Assembly (NCBI GenBank): GCA_012513245.1
Contig: JAAZCN010000264.1
Location: 1-8,661 of the forward strand
DNA length: 8,661 nucleotides
DNA from: Synergistaceae bacterium
GTDB taxonomy: Bacteria; Synergistota; Synergistia; Synergistales; Synergistaceae
Direction of reading: 5' to 3'
The translations under genes were made by a program, and so were the position numbers. Shown piece by piece: positions 1 to 6,614 of this stretch. The notes under the pieces were generated by a model. That model was given only the letters and a program-made list of their open reading frames with translations. It had not been told where the DNA came from and did not search any database. Positions within the stretch are counted from its first letter, which is position 1. Each line of letters starts with the position of its first letter.

Positions 1-1308
1 GCAAGGGGAGCTCAGGTCACTGACATTGCGATCTTGGTAGTCGCAGCCGATGACGGTATCATGCCCCAGACCATTGAAGCAATGAACCATGCCAAAGCAG
101 CCGGAGTTCCAATCGTTGTTGCGGTCAACAAGATCGACAAGCCGGCAGCTAAACCTGAAAGGGTCCGCCAGCAGCTCTCGGATTATGGACTTGCTCCTGA
201 AGAGTGGGGTGGCGACACTATTATGGTCGACGTTGGTGCCAAAACCGGCGTAAATGTTGATCAGTTGCTGGAGATGGTCATTCTGGTTGCAGAAATGCAG
301 GAACTTAGGGCAGATCCCAACGCCGCACCGGAAGGTACTGTTATAGAAGCGAATCTTGATAAGGGCAAGGGCCCCGTAGCTACTGTTATTGTGCAGAACG
401 GGACACTTCGCCGCGGAGACATTATCCACACAGCTACTGCCTGGGGAAAGATAAGGGCAATGATAGATGATTCCGGCAGCAATGTTGACAGCGCCGGGCC
501 CAGTACTCCTGTTGAGATCCTTGGCCTTGAAAACGTGCCGCAGCCCGGAGAAAAGTTCTCGGTCATCAGCACGGAACGCGAAGCACGCGACATCATGTCG
601 CAATACGAGTTTGAACGTCGGGAGAAGGACCAGAACAAGTCAAAGAGGCTGACACTTGAAGAACTTTATGAGAAGATGCAGACGGAAGAAGTCCCGCAGC
701 TCAGCATAGTCCTCAAGACGGACGTTCAGGGTTCACTCGAGGCCTTCCACACTTCGCTTATGAAGATGAACACTGATATTGTTACAGTAAACATAGTACA
801 CGAAGGAGTGGGAAGGATATCTGAGTCCGATGTCATGCTTGCATCGGCTTCCAACGCCATCATCGTGGGCTTCAACGTTAGGCCTGACAGCAATGCCAAG
901 AGGATCGCCGAAGCAGAAGGAGTGCAGATACGCTTCTATCAGGTAATTTATGACATGCTGGACGATGTCCATGCAGCCATGGAGGGTATGCTCGCCCCCG
1001 AGCTTCGTGAAAACACACTTGGAACGGCAGAGATAAGAGAGATATTCAGAGTGCCCAAGATCGGCAATATTGCCGGATGCCGCGTAATGGAAGGTCTAAT
1101 AAGAAGAAACGCTAAGGTGCGCCTTATCCGTGAAGGAGTAGTTTTCTGGAATGGGGAGCTTTCCAGCCTCAAGCATTTCAAGGAAGACGTAAGAGAGATC
1201 CGTTCAGGCAACGAATGCGGTCTTAGCTTTGAAAAGTTCCAGGATTTCCGTGTGGGCGATGTTATCGAAGCATACGAAATAGTAAAGGAAAAGAAGACTC
1301 TGGATTAA
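1..1308 (+). CDS. infB: Translation initiation factor IF-2, C-terminal part (5' end outside window)
   Basis: IF-2 is the GTPase that brings initiator fMet-tRNA to the 30S subunit and promotes subunit joining. The reading frame is open from the first base, so the gene starts upstream; 435 residues are visible. The window opens just after the G3 box, at [19 protein letters not shown]. It then shows the G4 motif NKID (visible residues 43-46) and a G5-like GAKTG. Next come the domain II beta-barrel (around 105-150), a linker, and the C1/C2 region with [20 protein letters not shown] and the fMet-tRNA-binding C2 barrel ending in [10 protein letters not shown]. The N-terminal domain and the G1-G3 motifs cannot be judged here. 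The stop codon is followed within 10 nt by the next gene, whose Shine-Dalgarno AAGGAG (1307-1312) overlaps this stop, so the two are translationally close. Identification is secure. Confidence 0.98.
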   Translation, partial: ARGAQVTDIAILVVAADDGIMPQTIEAMNHAKAAGVPIVVAVNKIDKPAAKPERVRQQLSDYGLAPEEWGGDTIMVDVGAKTGVNVDQLLEMVILVAEMQELRADPNAAPEGTVIEANLDKGKGPVATVIVQNGTLRRGDIIHTATAWGKIRAMIDDSGSNVDSAGPSTPVEILGLENVPQPGEKFSVISTEREARDIMSQYEFERREKDQNKSKRLTLEELYEKMQTEEVPQLSIVLKTDVQGSLEAFHTSLMKMNTDIVTVNIVHEGVGRISESDVMLASASNAIIVGFNVRPDSNAKRIAEAEGVQIRFYQVIYDMLDDVHAAMEGMLAPELRENTLGTAEIREIFRVPKIGNIAGCRVMEGLIRRNAKVRLIREGVVFWNGELSSLKHFKEDVREIRSGNECGLSFEKFQDFRVGDVIEAYEIVKEKKTLD

Positions 1309-1318
1309 GGAGCATAAG

Positions 1319-1630
1319 ATGCCTTTCTGGATAGGAGTCGCCGAGTGTTCTTTGAGGCTGCCTTACGCGGGAAGCCTTAAAGAACGGAGGCATGTCGTCC
1401 GATCTATACTGGACGGAGTGCGAAACCGTTTCAGCCTATCTTCTTCAGACCTGGGGCCTGCAGACAAATGGCAAAATGCAGATCTTGGTTTTGCTGCAGC
1501 CGGTTCTTCTCCATCTGAGCTGGAAGAAAGGCTCATGAATCTGGAGAGCTTCCTGGTAAGAAGGGAAGCGGGTGGTGAGTTTGAGATAGTACGTTTCACT
1601 TGGGAGGTTTTTGCCTATGGTGACTTATAG
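1319..1630 (+). CDS. ylxP: DUF503 family protein (YlxP-like)
   Basis: A 103-residue protein of the DUF503 family, which in many bacteria lies between infB and rbfA; the Bacillus relative is YlxP. Its biochemical role is not settled; the location suggests a link to ribosome assembly or translation. Family signatures are visible: SLKERR at residues 19-24, then VVRSILDGVRNRF, and the WQNADLG segment at 51-57, which matches the usual W-Q/R-x-A-x-LG. The ATG is preceded by AAGGAG at 1307-1312 with a 6-nt gap, so the start is well supported. Its last 14 nt overlap the start of rbfA, typical of translational coupling inside an operon. Family assignment is firm; function is inference. Confidence 0.92.
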   Translation: MPFWIGVAECSLRLPYAGSLKERRHVVRSILDGVRNRFSLSSSDLGPADKWQNADLGFAAAGSSPSELEERLMNLESFLVRREAGGEFEIVRFTWEVFAYGDL

Positions 1631-1988
1631 GATCAACAGGATAAATAAAGAATTTTTAAGAGCAATTTCTGAGATCCTTCAGCTCAGGATAAAGAAAGAC
1701 AGCGCCAGGGAAGCTATACTGACAAAAGTAAGCACATCGAAAGACCTGAGCCACGCCAAGGTCTTTTACACCGTTATAGATACCGATCGCAAGGATGAGA
1801 TACAAAAAGCACTTGATACCACGGCGGGACAGATAAGATCCATGATGGGGAAAGATATGCATCTGCGCACTATACCGGAACTGCACTTTGTCTTCGACGA
1901 CTCTGAAGCTAAGGCGAGAGCAATTGAGGAACTGCTTGACAAGGTGGCTGCCATTGATGCAGAAAAAAGGTCTTTAAGCGAAAGCTGA
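1617..1988 (+). CDS. rbfA: Ribosome-binding factor A
   Basis: RbfA binds the 30S precursor near the 5' end of 16S rRNA and is needed for late small-subunit maturation, including 17S processing and cold growth. The 123-residue product has the normal family length and a single type-II KH-like fold. Recognisable parts are YRINRINKEFLRAISEIL at the N-terminus, SKDLSHAKVFYTV in the middle, and LRTIPELHFVFDDS near the C-terminus. The frame could open at a TTG at 1611, but GGGAGG at 1602-1607 lies 9 nt from the ATG at 1617 and only 3 nt from the TTG, so the ATG is chosen. The start lies inside the 3' end of the DUF503 gene and the stop is 2 nt before the next ATG. Confidence 0.95.
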   Translation: MVTYRINRINKEFLRAISEILQLRIKKDSAREAILTKVSTSKDLSHAKVFYTVIDTDRKDEIQKALDTTAGQIRSMMGKDMHLRTIPELHFVFDDSEAKARAIEELLDKVAAIDAEKRSLSES

Positions 1989-1990
1989 TA

Positions 1991-2986
1991 ATGGGTAAGA
2001 GAGTCATGAGAGAGATCATAAAAAAGTTCAATTCAAGCGACAAATGGGTCATCTTATGTCACGAAAATCCTGACGGGGATACCTTGGGATGTGGTCTTGC
2101 ACTCTTTTCACTCGGGAAAAGGCTGGGGAAAAAAGTAAGGTTGATGGGAAGAAATCCCATTCCTGAGCGATACTGGTTCCTTCCTTATTATCAAGATTTT
2201 GAGTGCTGTAAAGAGATACTGGAAGAGGATGTCAGAGATGCCCTTATGATCTGCGTTGACACAAGCACCGCAGAGAGAAGCATGCCGGGCATCAAAGAAG
2301 TGCTTCCCATTGCTGACAGCATAAACATTGACCACCATGGTGACAACCATCTCTACTGTAAACTAAACCTTGTGGATCCTGATGCATCGGCAACCGCAGA
2401 GATTATCACTGAACTTTTGATCAAAGGCGGATGGGGCATAGAAGAGAGTGAAGCCATCTGCCTATATACAGGACTCTCGACAGACAACGGAAATTTCAGT
2501 TTCGGAACAACCACTGCCAGAAGCCATATTTGTGCTGCGAGGCTTCTTGAGGCAGGAGTAAAGCCCGCAGTTATAGATGCATACGTAAATGAAAATATGA
2601 CGCCCTCTATACTTAAACTCTGGGGATCGGCCTACACAAGGACAGAGATGTTTTCCAACGATAGAGGGGCTCTCTTCTGGCTTAAGAATGAAGATTTTGC
2701 AAATGCCGGGACTGACTCAAGTGCGGTGGACGGTCTTGTAAATATGCTGCTTAAAATAACAGGAGTGAAAGTTGCATTGTTCCTGACAGAAGTAAATGGT
2801 GTAAATAAGGTCAGCATAAGAACTAAAGCTCCGTACGTTGCCAGGGATATAGCCTCTGCTTTCGGCGGAGGCGGCCATCTTCAGGCTGCGGGAGCAAAGT
2901 TCGAAGGAAAATTTGTAGATATGGTCAATTCTGTAAAGGCAGAGGCGGAGAAATATATTGATGACAGGACTGCTGCTCTTAAATAA
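1991..2986 (+). CDS. nrnA: DHH/DHHA1 phosphoesterase, NrnA-like (nanoRNase / pAp phosphatase)
   Basis: Members of this family degrade 2-5 nt RNAs and often dephosphorylate pAp (3'-phosphoadenosine 5'-phosphate), using two Mn ions. The 331-residue protein has the full motif set: HENPDGD at residues 24-30 (motif I), VDTST with D90 (motif II), the name-giving DHH at 114-116 (motif III) and STDNG with D165 (motif IV). The C-terminal DHHA1 domain carries GGGGHLQAAGA from residue 292. All metal-binding residues expected for an active enzyme are present. The start is uncertain: ATG 1991 follows rbfA in the arrangement TGATAATG with only a distant purine stretch, and ATG 2006 would shorten the protein by five residues. 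The 3' end overlaps truB by 26 nt. The choice between RNA oligomers and pAp as main substrate cannot be made from sequence. Confidence 0.92.
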   Translation: MGKRVMREIIKKFNSSDKWVILCHENPDGDTLGCGLALFSLGKRLGKKVRLMGRNPIPERYWFLPYYQDFECCKEILEEDVRDALMICVDTSTAERSMPGIKEVLPIADSINIDHHGDNHLYCKLNLVDPDASATAEIITELLIKGGWGIEESEAICLYTGLSTDNGNFSFGTTTARSHICAARLLEAGVKPAVIDAYVNENMTPSILKLWGSAYTRTEMFSNDRGALFWLKNEDFANAGTDSSAVDGLVNMLLKITGVKVALFLTEVNGVNKVSIRTKAPYVARDIASAFGGGGHLQAAGAKFEGKFVDMVNSVKAEAEKYIDDRTAALK

Positions 2987-3887
2987 GCCCGTAGATATGC
3001 GCAGCACGAAATGCGTTGAACTGGTGCGCAATAAACTTGGAAGAAAAACTAAAGTTGGACACGGGGGCACACTTGATTCCACTGCCTCCGGTCTTCTTAT
3101 TATTCTTATAGGATCTGCAACGAGGCTGAGCAATTTTATAATGGAAATGCCGAAGAGTTACGAAACTGTAGGCTGTCTGGGTGTTGAGACGTCTACAGAT
3201 GATGCATCCGGCGAGATCACCGGCATGCTTGGCCGGGGAGAAATAAATGAAAATGATATCGATCTTGCCCTCTCTTCTTTTATGGGCTGGCGGATGCAGG
3301 CACCGCCTGATGTTTCTGCTGTCCATATTGAAGGTCGCAGGGCGCACGAACTTGCAAGAGCGGGACATGATATCCATATCGAAAAGAAACCGGTCTTTTT
3401 TGTATCTTCTTTAAGAACAAGCGGGATATCAGATGACGGAAAAGTCTCTTTCCGGATAAACTGCAGGAAAGGTACCTACATACGGAGTTTTGTGAGAGAT
3501 ATGGGGCAGCTGCTTGGCTGTGGAGCACATGTAAGCGAGCTTCAAAGGCTGAACTGCGGCCCGTTCGAACTGGAAAAAGCATTGGATGCAACGTCATTGG
3601 AAGAGATCAGCAAAGAGGATATGACAGAAAAAATAATTCCTCTCGAAAGCGTATGTCCTGCTGCGGTCTCTTACCTTTGCGGGGAAGAAGAGACAGAGAG
3701 GCTGATCAATGGCCTACACATCTCACTGCACAGGCTGAAAAGAGAAAACTTTTCAAGATACTCGAGCACGTCGGGGAATGTGATCGTTAGATCTGAAAAG
3801 ATATTTTCGATCTGTAAATTTAAAGATCAGGGCAAATCATACGATCTTTTGCCTGTAGTCAATATAATCAACGACAGGAGCAATTGA
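2961..3887 (+). CDS. truB: tRNA pseudouridine(55) synthase
   Basis: TruB isomerises U55 in the T-loop of nearly all tRNAs. The 308-residue product shows LLLNKPVD at the N-terminus and the catalytic block GHGGTLDSTASGLL with nucleophile D39. It also has SYETVGCLGVETSTDDASG (active-site Tyr), QAPPDVSAVHIEGRRAHELAR, and GTYIRSFVRDMGQLLG with the active-site Arg. A C-terminal PUA-like extension follows, giving about the length of the E. coli enzyme. Some usually fixed positions differ: the second residue of HTGTLDP is Gly, the Pro after the catalytic Asp is Ser, and KPxGxTS reads KPVDMRS. ATG 2961 is preferred over TTG 2958, with GGAG at 2947-2950 ten bases upstream; the difference is one residue. 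The gene begins within the 3' end of the DHH gene and ends 1 nt before ribF. Confidence 0.95.
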   Translation: MTGLLLLNKPVDMRSTKCVELVRNKLGRKTKVGHGGTLDSTASGLLIILIGSATRLSNFIMEMPKSYETVGCLGVETSTDDASGEITGMLGRGEINENDIDLALSSFMGWRMQAPPDVSAVHIEGRRAHELARAGHDIHIEKKPVFFVSSLRTSGISDDGKVSFRINCRKGTYIRSFVRDMGQLLGCGAHVSELQRLNCGPFELEKALDATSLEEISKEDMTEKIIPLESVCPAAVSYLCGEEETERLINGLHISLHRLKRENFSRYSSTSGNVIVRSEKIFSICKFKDQGKSYDLLPVVNIINDRSN

Positions 3888-3888
3888 A

Positions 3889-4815
3889 ATGATTTTTGCA
3901 TTAGGAGCCTTTGACGGTTTTCATATGGGCCACCAGCGTCTGCTGGAGACAGCTAAAGAGCGTGCGGAAAAGTCCGGCACGGGTTGGGGAGTCATAACTT
4001 TTGAGGGACACCCCCAGATGCTTTTTAACAAAGACTCATTCAAGCTTCTATTCACTCCTGAAGAGAGGGATATGCTGATAAACTACCTTGGCATACCTAT
4101 TGTGGACAAGGTGCCCTTCAACATCACCCTTGCAGACATGCTTCCCACAGATTTTTTGGACCACATAGCTAAAAGGGTGTCGATAGACGGGCTTGTCATA
4201 GGCGAGAATTTCCACTTTGGGCGTGCCAGGCTAGGCACTCCGGAAATTCTTGCTGATCTTTGCGCTGAACGTAACTGGTCTCTTGATGTCATTGGTTCAT
4301 TCAGGCTGAACGGGGAGATAATAAGCAGTACTTCTGTCAGAGAGGCTGTTCTGAGAGGCCAGGTCGAATCGGCCTGCGAAATGCTGGGTTATCCATTTAT
4401 GATACAAAGCAAGGTAATAAAGGGTGACGGAAGAGGCAGAGTGCTTGGGTTCCCAACTGCGAACCTCACTGTCAAGCCCAATAAAATTTATCCGGCAAGG
4501 GGAAGTTATGCGGGAATTTCCCATATAAATGGAAAATGGTACCCTGTAGCACTTAACATCGGATATAATCCTACCTTTGAAGGATCTAGAGGGCTGCACT
4601 GTGAAGCTCATATCGTTGGTTTTGACGAAGATATTTACGAAAAGACCATAACGCTCCACATCATTTCCAGAAACAGGGAGGAGATAAAATTTGCAGGCGC
4701 TGATGCCCTTGTTCAGCAGCTCAAAAAAGACATAAAGCACGCCAAAGCCAAAGCAGCGGATTATATGAGGTGCTTTCCAGATGTGCTGGATAAGTTTGCC
4801 AGGGTTGGCAATTGA
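3889..4815 (+). CDS. ribF: Bifunctional riboflavin kinase / FAD synthetase
   Basis: RibF phosphorylates riboflavin to FMN and then adenylates FMN to FAD. The N-terminal nucleotidyltransferase domain shows GAFDGFHMGH at residues 6-15, TFEGHP at 37-42, GENFHFGRARLG at 105-116 and SSTSVR at 146-151. The C-terminal flavokinase domain has GRVLGFPTANL with the Mg/ATP-binding PTAN at 189-192, then NIGYNPTFEG and a C-terminal QLKKDIKHA helix. The protein starts only five residues before the GxFDG motif, so it lacks the short N-terminal extension of many homologues, such as the Bacillus enzyme. AGGAG at 3876-3880 lies 8 nt before the ATG, so the start is well supported. No FMN riboswitch precedes it. 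The final Asn codon and TGA stop lie within the left end of a 125-bp palindromic repeat. Confidence 0.96.
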   Translation: MIFALGAFDGFHMGHQRLLETAKERAEKSGTGWGVITFEGHPQMLFNKDSFKLLFTPEERDMLINYLGIPIVDKVPFNITLADMLPTDFLDHIAKRVSIDGLVIGENFHFGRARLGTPEILADLCAERNWSLDVIGSFRLNGEIISSTSVREAVLRGQVESACEMLGYPFMIQSKVIKGDGRGRVLGFPTANLTVKPNKIYPARGSYAGISHINGKWYPVALNIGYNPTFEGSRGLHCEAHIVGFDEDIYEKTITLHIISRNREEIKFAGADALVQQLKKDIKHAKAKAADYMRCFPDVLDKFARVGN

Positions 4816-4933
4816 GGTATCTCGAAGCGCTAACTTAACAACATTCGAAGTCCTTCGCTTCGACGTATGCTAATACGCCTTAGCTTGAACTTCTTCATGT
4901 TGCGTCGTTATCATCTTCGATATACCTCAATTG
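4809..4933. repeat. 125-bp imperfect palindromic element, copy 1
   Basis: The ends are exact inverted repeats of 12 nt (CAATTGAGGTAT at 4809-4820 and its complement at 4922-4933). Imperfect pairing continues inward to a 5-bp CGTAT/ATACG stem with a 4-nt GCTA loop at 4864-4877. A second copy of identical length lies at 6615-6739, with about 90 of 125 positions identical in direct alignment. Most differences within stems are compensated in the opposite arm. The element overlaps the ribF stop codon (4813-4815) and occupies the operon's 3' end, so it may act on mRNA ends. There is no T-run after the hairpin, so it is not a classic intrinsic terminator. No ORF inside looks real. Size and palindromic form recall ERIC-type miniature elements; mobility is unproven. 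Confidence 0.85.
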
Positions 4934-5087
4934 CGAGAGTATGAGGTTGTTGATGCCGGATGCGGCGGGAGCTTGCCGCGGGAGTCGGTTGCGAATCAAT
5001 GGGGATTCTATTTTTAGGGGCGGGCGAGCGATCGGCAAGCGTTGGCAAGCAATGAGCAAGCGATTGTGATAACCTGAGAATCTTTGA
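4934..5087. other. Gene-free repeat-rich spacer with mini-hairpin and phased GCRAGC motifs
   Basis: No convincing gene is seen here. A small hairpin GCGGC/GCCGC sits at 4962-4979. It is flanked by GGGAG (4967-4971 within its loop, 4980-4984 after it), resembling the linker of the mini-hairpin arrays further right. From 5024 to 5061 the hexamer GCRAGC occurs four times, at 5024, 5035, 5045 and 5056, which is 10-11 bp spacing or one helical turn. The segment TTGGCAAGCAATGAGC (5042-5057) is locally similar to 6842-6857 in the second island. A minus-strand open frame crosses this region but has no ribosome site and no recognisable product. Confidence 0.5.
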
Positions 5088-5138
5088 CCCTTTCTCCGTC
5101 ATCCCCGGACGCCTGTGAGCGGGGATGACGGAGAAGGG
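5088..5138. repeat. Strong CGTCATCCCCG-type hairpin, copy 1
   Basis: A perfect 16-bp stem (5092-5107 with 5120-5135) closes a 12-nt loop (5108-5119). The stem extends through CCC/GGG at the base with one bulged T. Three weaker relatives lie at 6924-6953, 7019-7056 and 7109-7132, with related loops of 11-12 nt. This style of palindrome, a GTCATCCCCG arm around a short loop, is common as a dispersed intergenic repeat in many bacteria (REP-like). No T-run follows on either strand, so a transcription terminator role is not supported. It lies between ribF and the chaperone gene. Confidence 0.75.
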
Positions 5139-5154
5139 ACTTTAAGTTCTATAA

Positions 5155-5191
5155 CCATTGAATCGCAATCGATTTGCAATAGATTTCCAAT
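5155..5191 (+). repeat. 37-nt repeat, copy 1
   Basis: This stretch, starting CCATTGAATCG and ending TTTCCAAT, matches the reverse complement of 6861-6897 at 31 of 37 positions. The match extends irregularly outward through GGGAC into the neighbouring CGTCATCCCC-type hairpin. Hairpin plus 37-mer therefore appear to be one module of about 100 nt, present twice in opposite orientations. No function is evident. Confidence 0.65.
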
Positions 5192-5254
5192 TGAAATACA
5201 TGGCACGTACTTGCCATACCCAAGGTTTTTTATAATGAAGGAGGACGATTTTCC

Positions 5255-6295
5255 TTGTTGAGGTATCTAAGATCACACGTTAAGGTAATAATGATAGCTG
5301 TAATAGTTTTGTTTGTACTTTCCATCTTTGCCGGTTATGGGCTCTATGCCCGCTCCGGAAAGGGAGCAGACGGCCAGAGGGATTATGCCGTTGCTGAGGT
5401 AAACGGGAAAGATGTTATGCGTTCCGACATAGAAAAAGGGACAGTGCAGCTTGCTGAACAGCTTGGTTCTGAAAGGGAAGTTACGTCAGCCGATATCCCT
5501 TTCATGAGGAAAGCTATTCTTGACAGCACAGCGATCGAAGCCGAACTTGAAAAAGAGATCAAAAACCGTAAGATCGAAGTGACTGAGGAAGAGATCGATG
5601 AAACTTACAAGAACATAATGGACAGCTATCCTACAAGGGAAGAGTTCAAAGAATACATCAAACGCTCAGGCATGACCGAAGTCCAGATAAAGTCAGATAT
5701 CAAAAAGCAGATATCACAAAAAAAAGTTCTGGATGCTCTTGCTGCTGAGATAAATGTGCCTGACGTGGAAGCACGCAAATTCTATGACTCAGCCAAGACA
5801 TTCCTTTATAAACAGCCCGCGGGTTTTATGGTAAACATAGCTACCTTTAAAAGCAGCGAAGCCGCTGTGCTAGCTCAGAAGTCGATCGAAGGGGGAGAAG
5901 GCTGGGACAAGGTCATGGATCAGCACAAAACTGACATAATGACATCAACGCCTTACGATAAACCTGTACTTATAACGGAACAGATGATGGCTGATTCCCT
6001 TGCACCGCTCAAGGATCTCCCTCTCAATAAAGTTTCCCCTGTTATGCCAGTGACCAGTAATGATTCTTACGTGGCGATAAAAAAGAGCAAAGAAGCAGAG
6101 AAACAGCTGAGCTACGATGAAGTAAGCGCTGATGTCGTTGCAATGATAAGGAATCAGAAGTCACAGGAAAAGCAGCAGGAGTTTTACAATGAGCTGCTTT
6201 CCAGGGCAAAGATCAAGGTCCTCGATCCGAAAATATTCCCGGCGCCCGTTTCGGATGGTGTAAAAACAGAAGCAATTTCTGAAGATAAGCAGTAA
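5255..6295 (+). CDS. Membrane-anchored SurA/PpiD-type periplasmic chaperone (SurA_N domain, degenerate parvulin region)
   Basis: The 346-residue protein has a short basic N-terminus, then one hydrophobic segment at about residues 9-31 (VKVIMIAVIVLFVLSIFAGY) that should act as an uncleaved signal anchor and place the rest outside the membrane. Residues 44-175 match the SurA N-terminal chaperone fold: VAEVNGKDVMRSDIEKG, a VTEEEIDETYKNI helix and EFKEYIKRSGMTEVQIKSDI. Residues 185-285 have the outline of a PpiC/parvulin domain (LPLNKVSPVMPV, then SYVAIKKSKEA) but lack the clear F-x-x-G-x-L and terminal G-x-H-I motifs. Isomerase activity is therefore doubtful and a chaperone role likelier. The start is TTG at 5255, supported by AAGGAGG at 5238-5244 with a 10-nt gap; no suitable ATG is nearby. 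It stands alone between a repeat-filled gap and the tRNA promoter. Confidence 0.85.
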   Translation: MLRYLRSHVKVIMIAVIVLFVLSIFAGYGLYARSGKGADGQRDYAVAEVNGKDVMRSDIEKGTVQLAEQLGSEREVTSADIPFMRKAILDSTAIEAELEKEIKNRKIEVTEEEIDETYKNIMDSYPTREEFKEYIKRSGMTEVQIKSDIKKQISQKKVLDALAAEINVPDVEARKFYDSAKTFLYKQPAGFMVNIATFKSSEAAVLAQKSIEGGEGWDKVMDQHKTDIMTSTPYDKPVLITEQMMADSLAPLKDLPLNKVSPVMPVTSNDSYVAIKKSKEAEKQLSYDEVSADVVAMIRNQKSQEKQQEFYNELLSRAKIKVLDPKIFPAPVSDGVKTEAISEDKQ

Positions 6296-6318
6296 CAGGC
6301 TGTAACAAGACTGTAACA
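6292..6318. promoter_or_regulatory. Three phased GTAACA motifs upstream of the tRNA promoter
   Basis: GTAACA occurs at 6292, 6302 and 6313, spaced 10 and 11 bp. The first overlaps the TAA stop of the chaperone gene and the last is the 9-bp palindrome CTGTAACAG. The run ends 15 bp before the -35 box of the tRNA promoter, a place where activators or UP-type contacts act in stable-RNA promoters. Chance repetition remains possible; no known regulator site is recognised. Confidence 0.3.
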
Positions 6319-6333
6319 GCAGTATTTAAGGTA

Positions 6334-6362
6334 TTGACAAAGCCTGCCTTGAGCAATAAAAT
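6334..6362 (+). promoter_or_regulatory. Sigma-70-type promoter for the tRNA pair
   Basis: A perfect -35 box TTGACA (6334-6339) and a -10 box TAAAAT (6357-6362) are separated by exactly 17 bp. Transcription should begin near 6369-6370, a few bases before the first tRNA. The GC-rich CCCCTG just downstream of the -10 box resembles the discriminator of stringently controlled stable-RNA promoters; that regulation is an inference. Confidence 0.85.
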
Positions 6363-6372
6363 AGCCCCTGTT

Positions 6373-6468
6373 GGTGAGGTGGCCGAGCTAGGCTGAAGGC
6401 GCTCGCCTGCTAAGCGGGTAGGGTGGCCAAAACCGCCCTCCAGGGTTCAAATCCCTGCCTCACCGCCA
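6373..6468 (+). tRNA. tRNA-Ser (anticodon GCT)
   Basis: The acceptor stem GGTGAGG (6373-6379) pairs with CCTCACC (6458-6464), followed by discriminator G and an encoded CCA. The anticodon stem CTCGC/GCGGG encloses the loop CTGCTAA with anticodon GCT at 6409-6411, reading AGC and AGU. A long variable arm (stem AGGGTG/CGCCCT, one wobble pair) marks a class II tRNA, as expected for serine. The T-arm CAGGG-TTCAAAT-CCCTG is perfect. It is transcribed with the tRNA-Arg 14 nt downstream. Confidence 0.97.
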
Positions 6469-6482
6469 TCAATTAAGGAATT

Positions 6483-6559
6483 GCGCCGGTAGCTCAACTG
6501 GATAGAGCATCGGACTACGGATCCGAAGGTTACGAGTTCAAATCTTGTCCGGCGCGCCA
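6483..6559 (+). tRNA. tRNA-Arg (anticodon ACG)
   Basis: The acceptor stem GCGCCGG (6483-6489) pairs with CCGGCGC (6549-6555), then discriminator G and encoded CCA. The anticodon stem TCGGA/TCCGA holds the loop CTACGGA with ACG at 6517-6519. The first anticodon base should be converted to inosine, which needs a TadA deaminase encoded elsewhere. The T-stem ACGAG/CTTGT contains a G-U pair, as tRNAs tolerate. The length of 77 nt is normal. It shares the upstream promoter with tRNA-Ser and is followed by a terminator. Confidence 0.97.
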
Positions 6560-6570
6560 TTGGAATCATT

Positions 6571-6610
6571 AAATCCTCGAGGGATGTTTGTTTTCTCCTC
6601 GGGGATTTTC
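6571..6610 (+). terminator. Intrinsic terminator of the tRNA operon
   Basis: A 12-bp stem with one wobble pair (AAATCCTCGAGG at 6571-6582 with CCTCGGGGATTT at 6597-6608) closes a 14-nt loop and ends in a short TTTT tract (6606-6609). It lies 11 nt after the CCA of tRNA-Arg, the expected place for a stable-RNA terminator. The U-tract is short, so some read-through into the following repeat is possible. Confidence 0.75.
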
Positions 6611-6614
6611 TATG

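Noticed and set aside
2717..3377. Long minus-strand ORFs across nrnA and truB
   Set aside because: They are opposite strongly supported genes with all family motifs; no ribosome sites or recognisable products.
4809..4933. Integron attC site
   Set aside because: It is a long palindrome with AAC/GTT bits near both ends, but the R box consensus (RYYYAAC / GTTRRRY) is not met in either copy and no integrase gene is present.
4911..5102. 63-codon minus-strand ORF
   Set aside because: It lies across the palindrome end and hairpin repeats, has no ribosome site, and its product is low-complexity without family features.
5092..5135. Rho-independent terminator for the ribF operon
   Set aside because: The stem is very strong but neither strand shows a T-run after it; it fits a dispersed REP-like hairpin better.
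5231..5236. TATAAT as the promoter of the chaperone gene
   Set aside because: TTGCCA at 5211 is only 14 bp away and no -35 box fits at 16-18 bp. A start point near 5243 would remove most of the AAGGAGG ribosome site.
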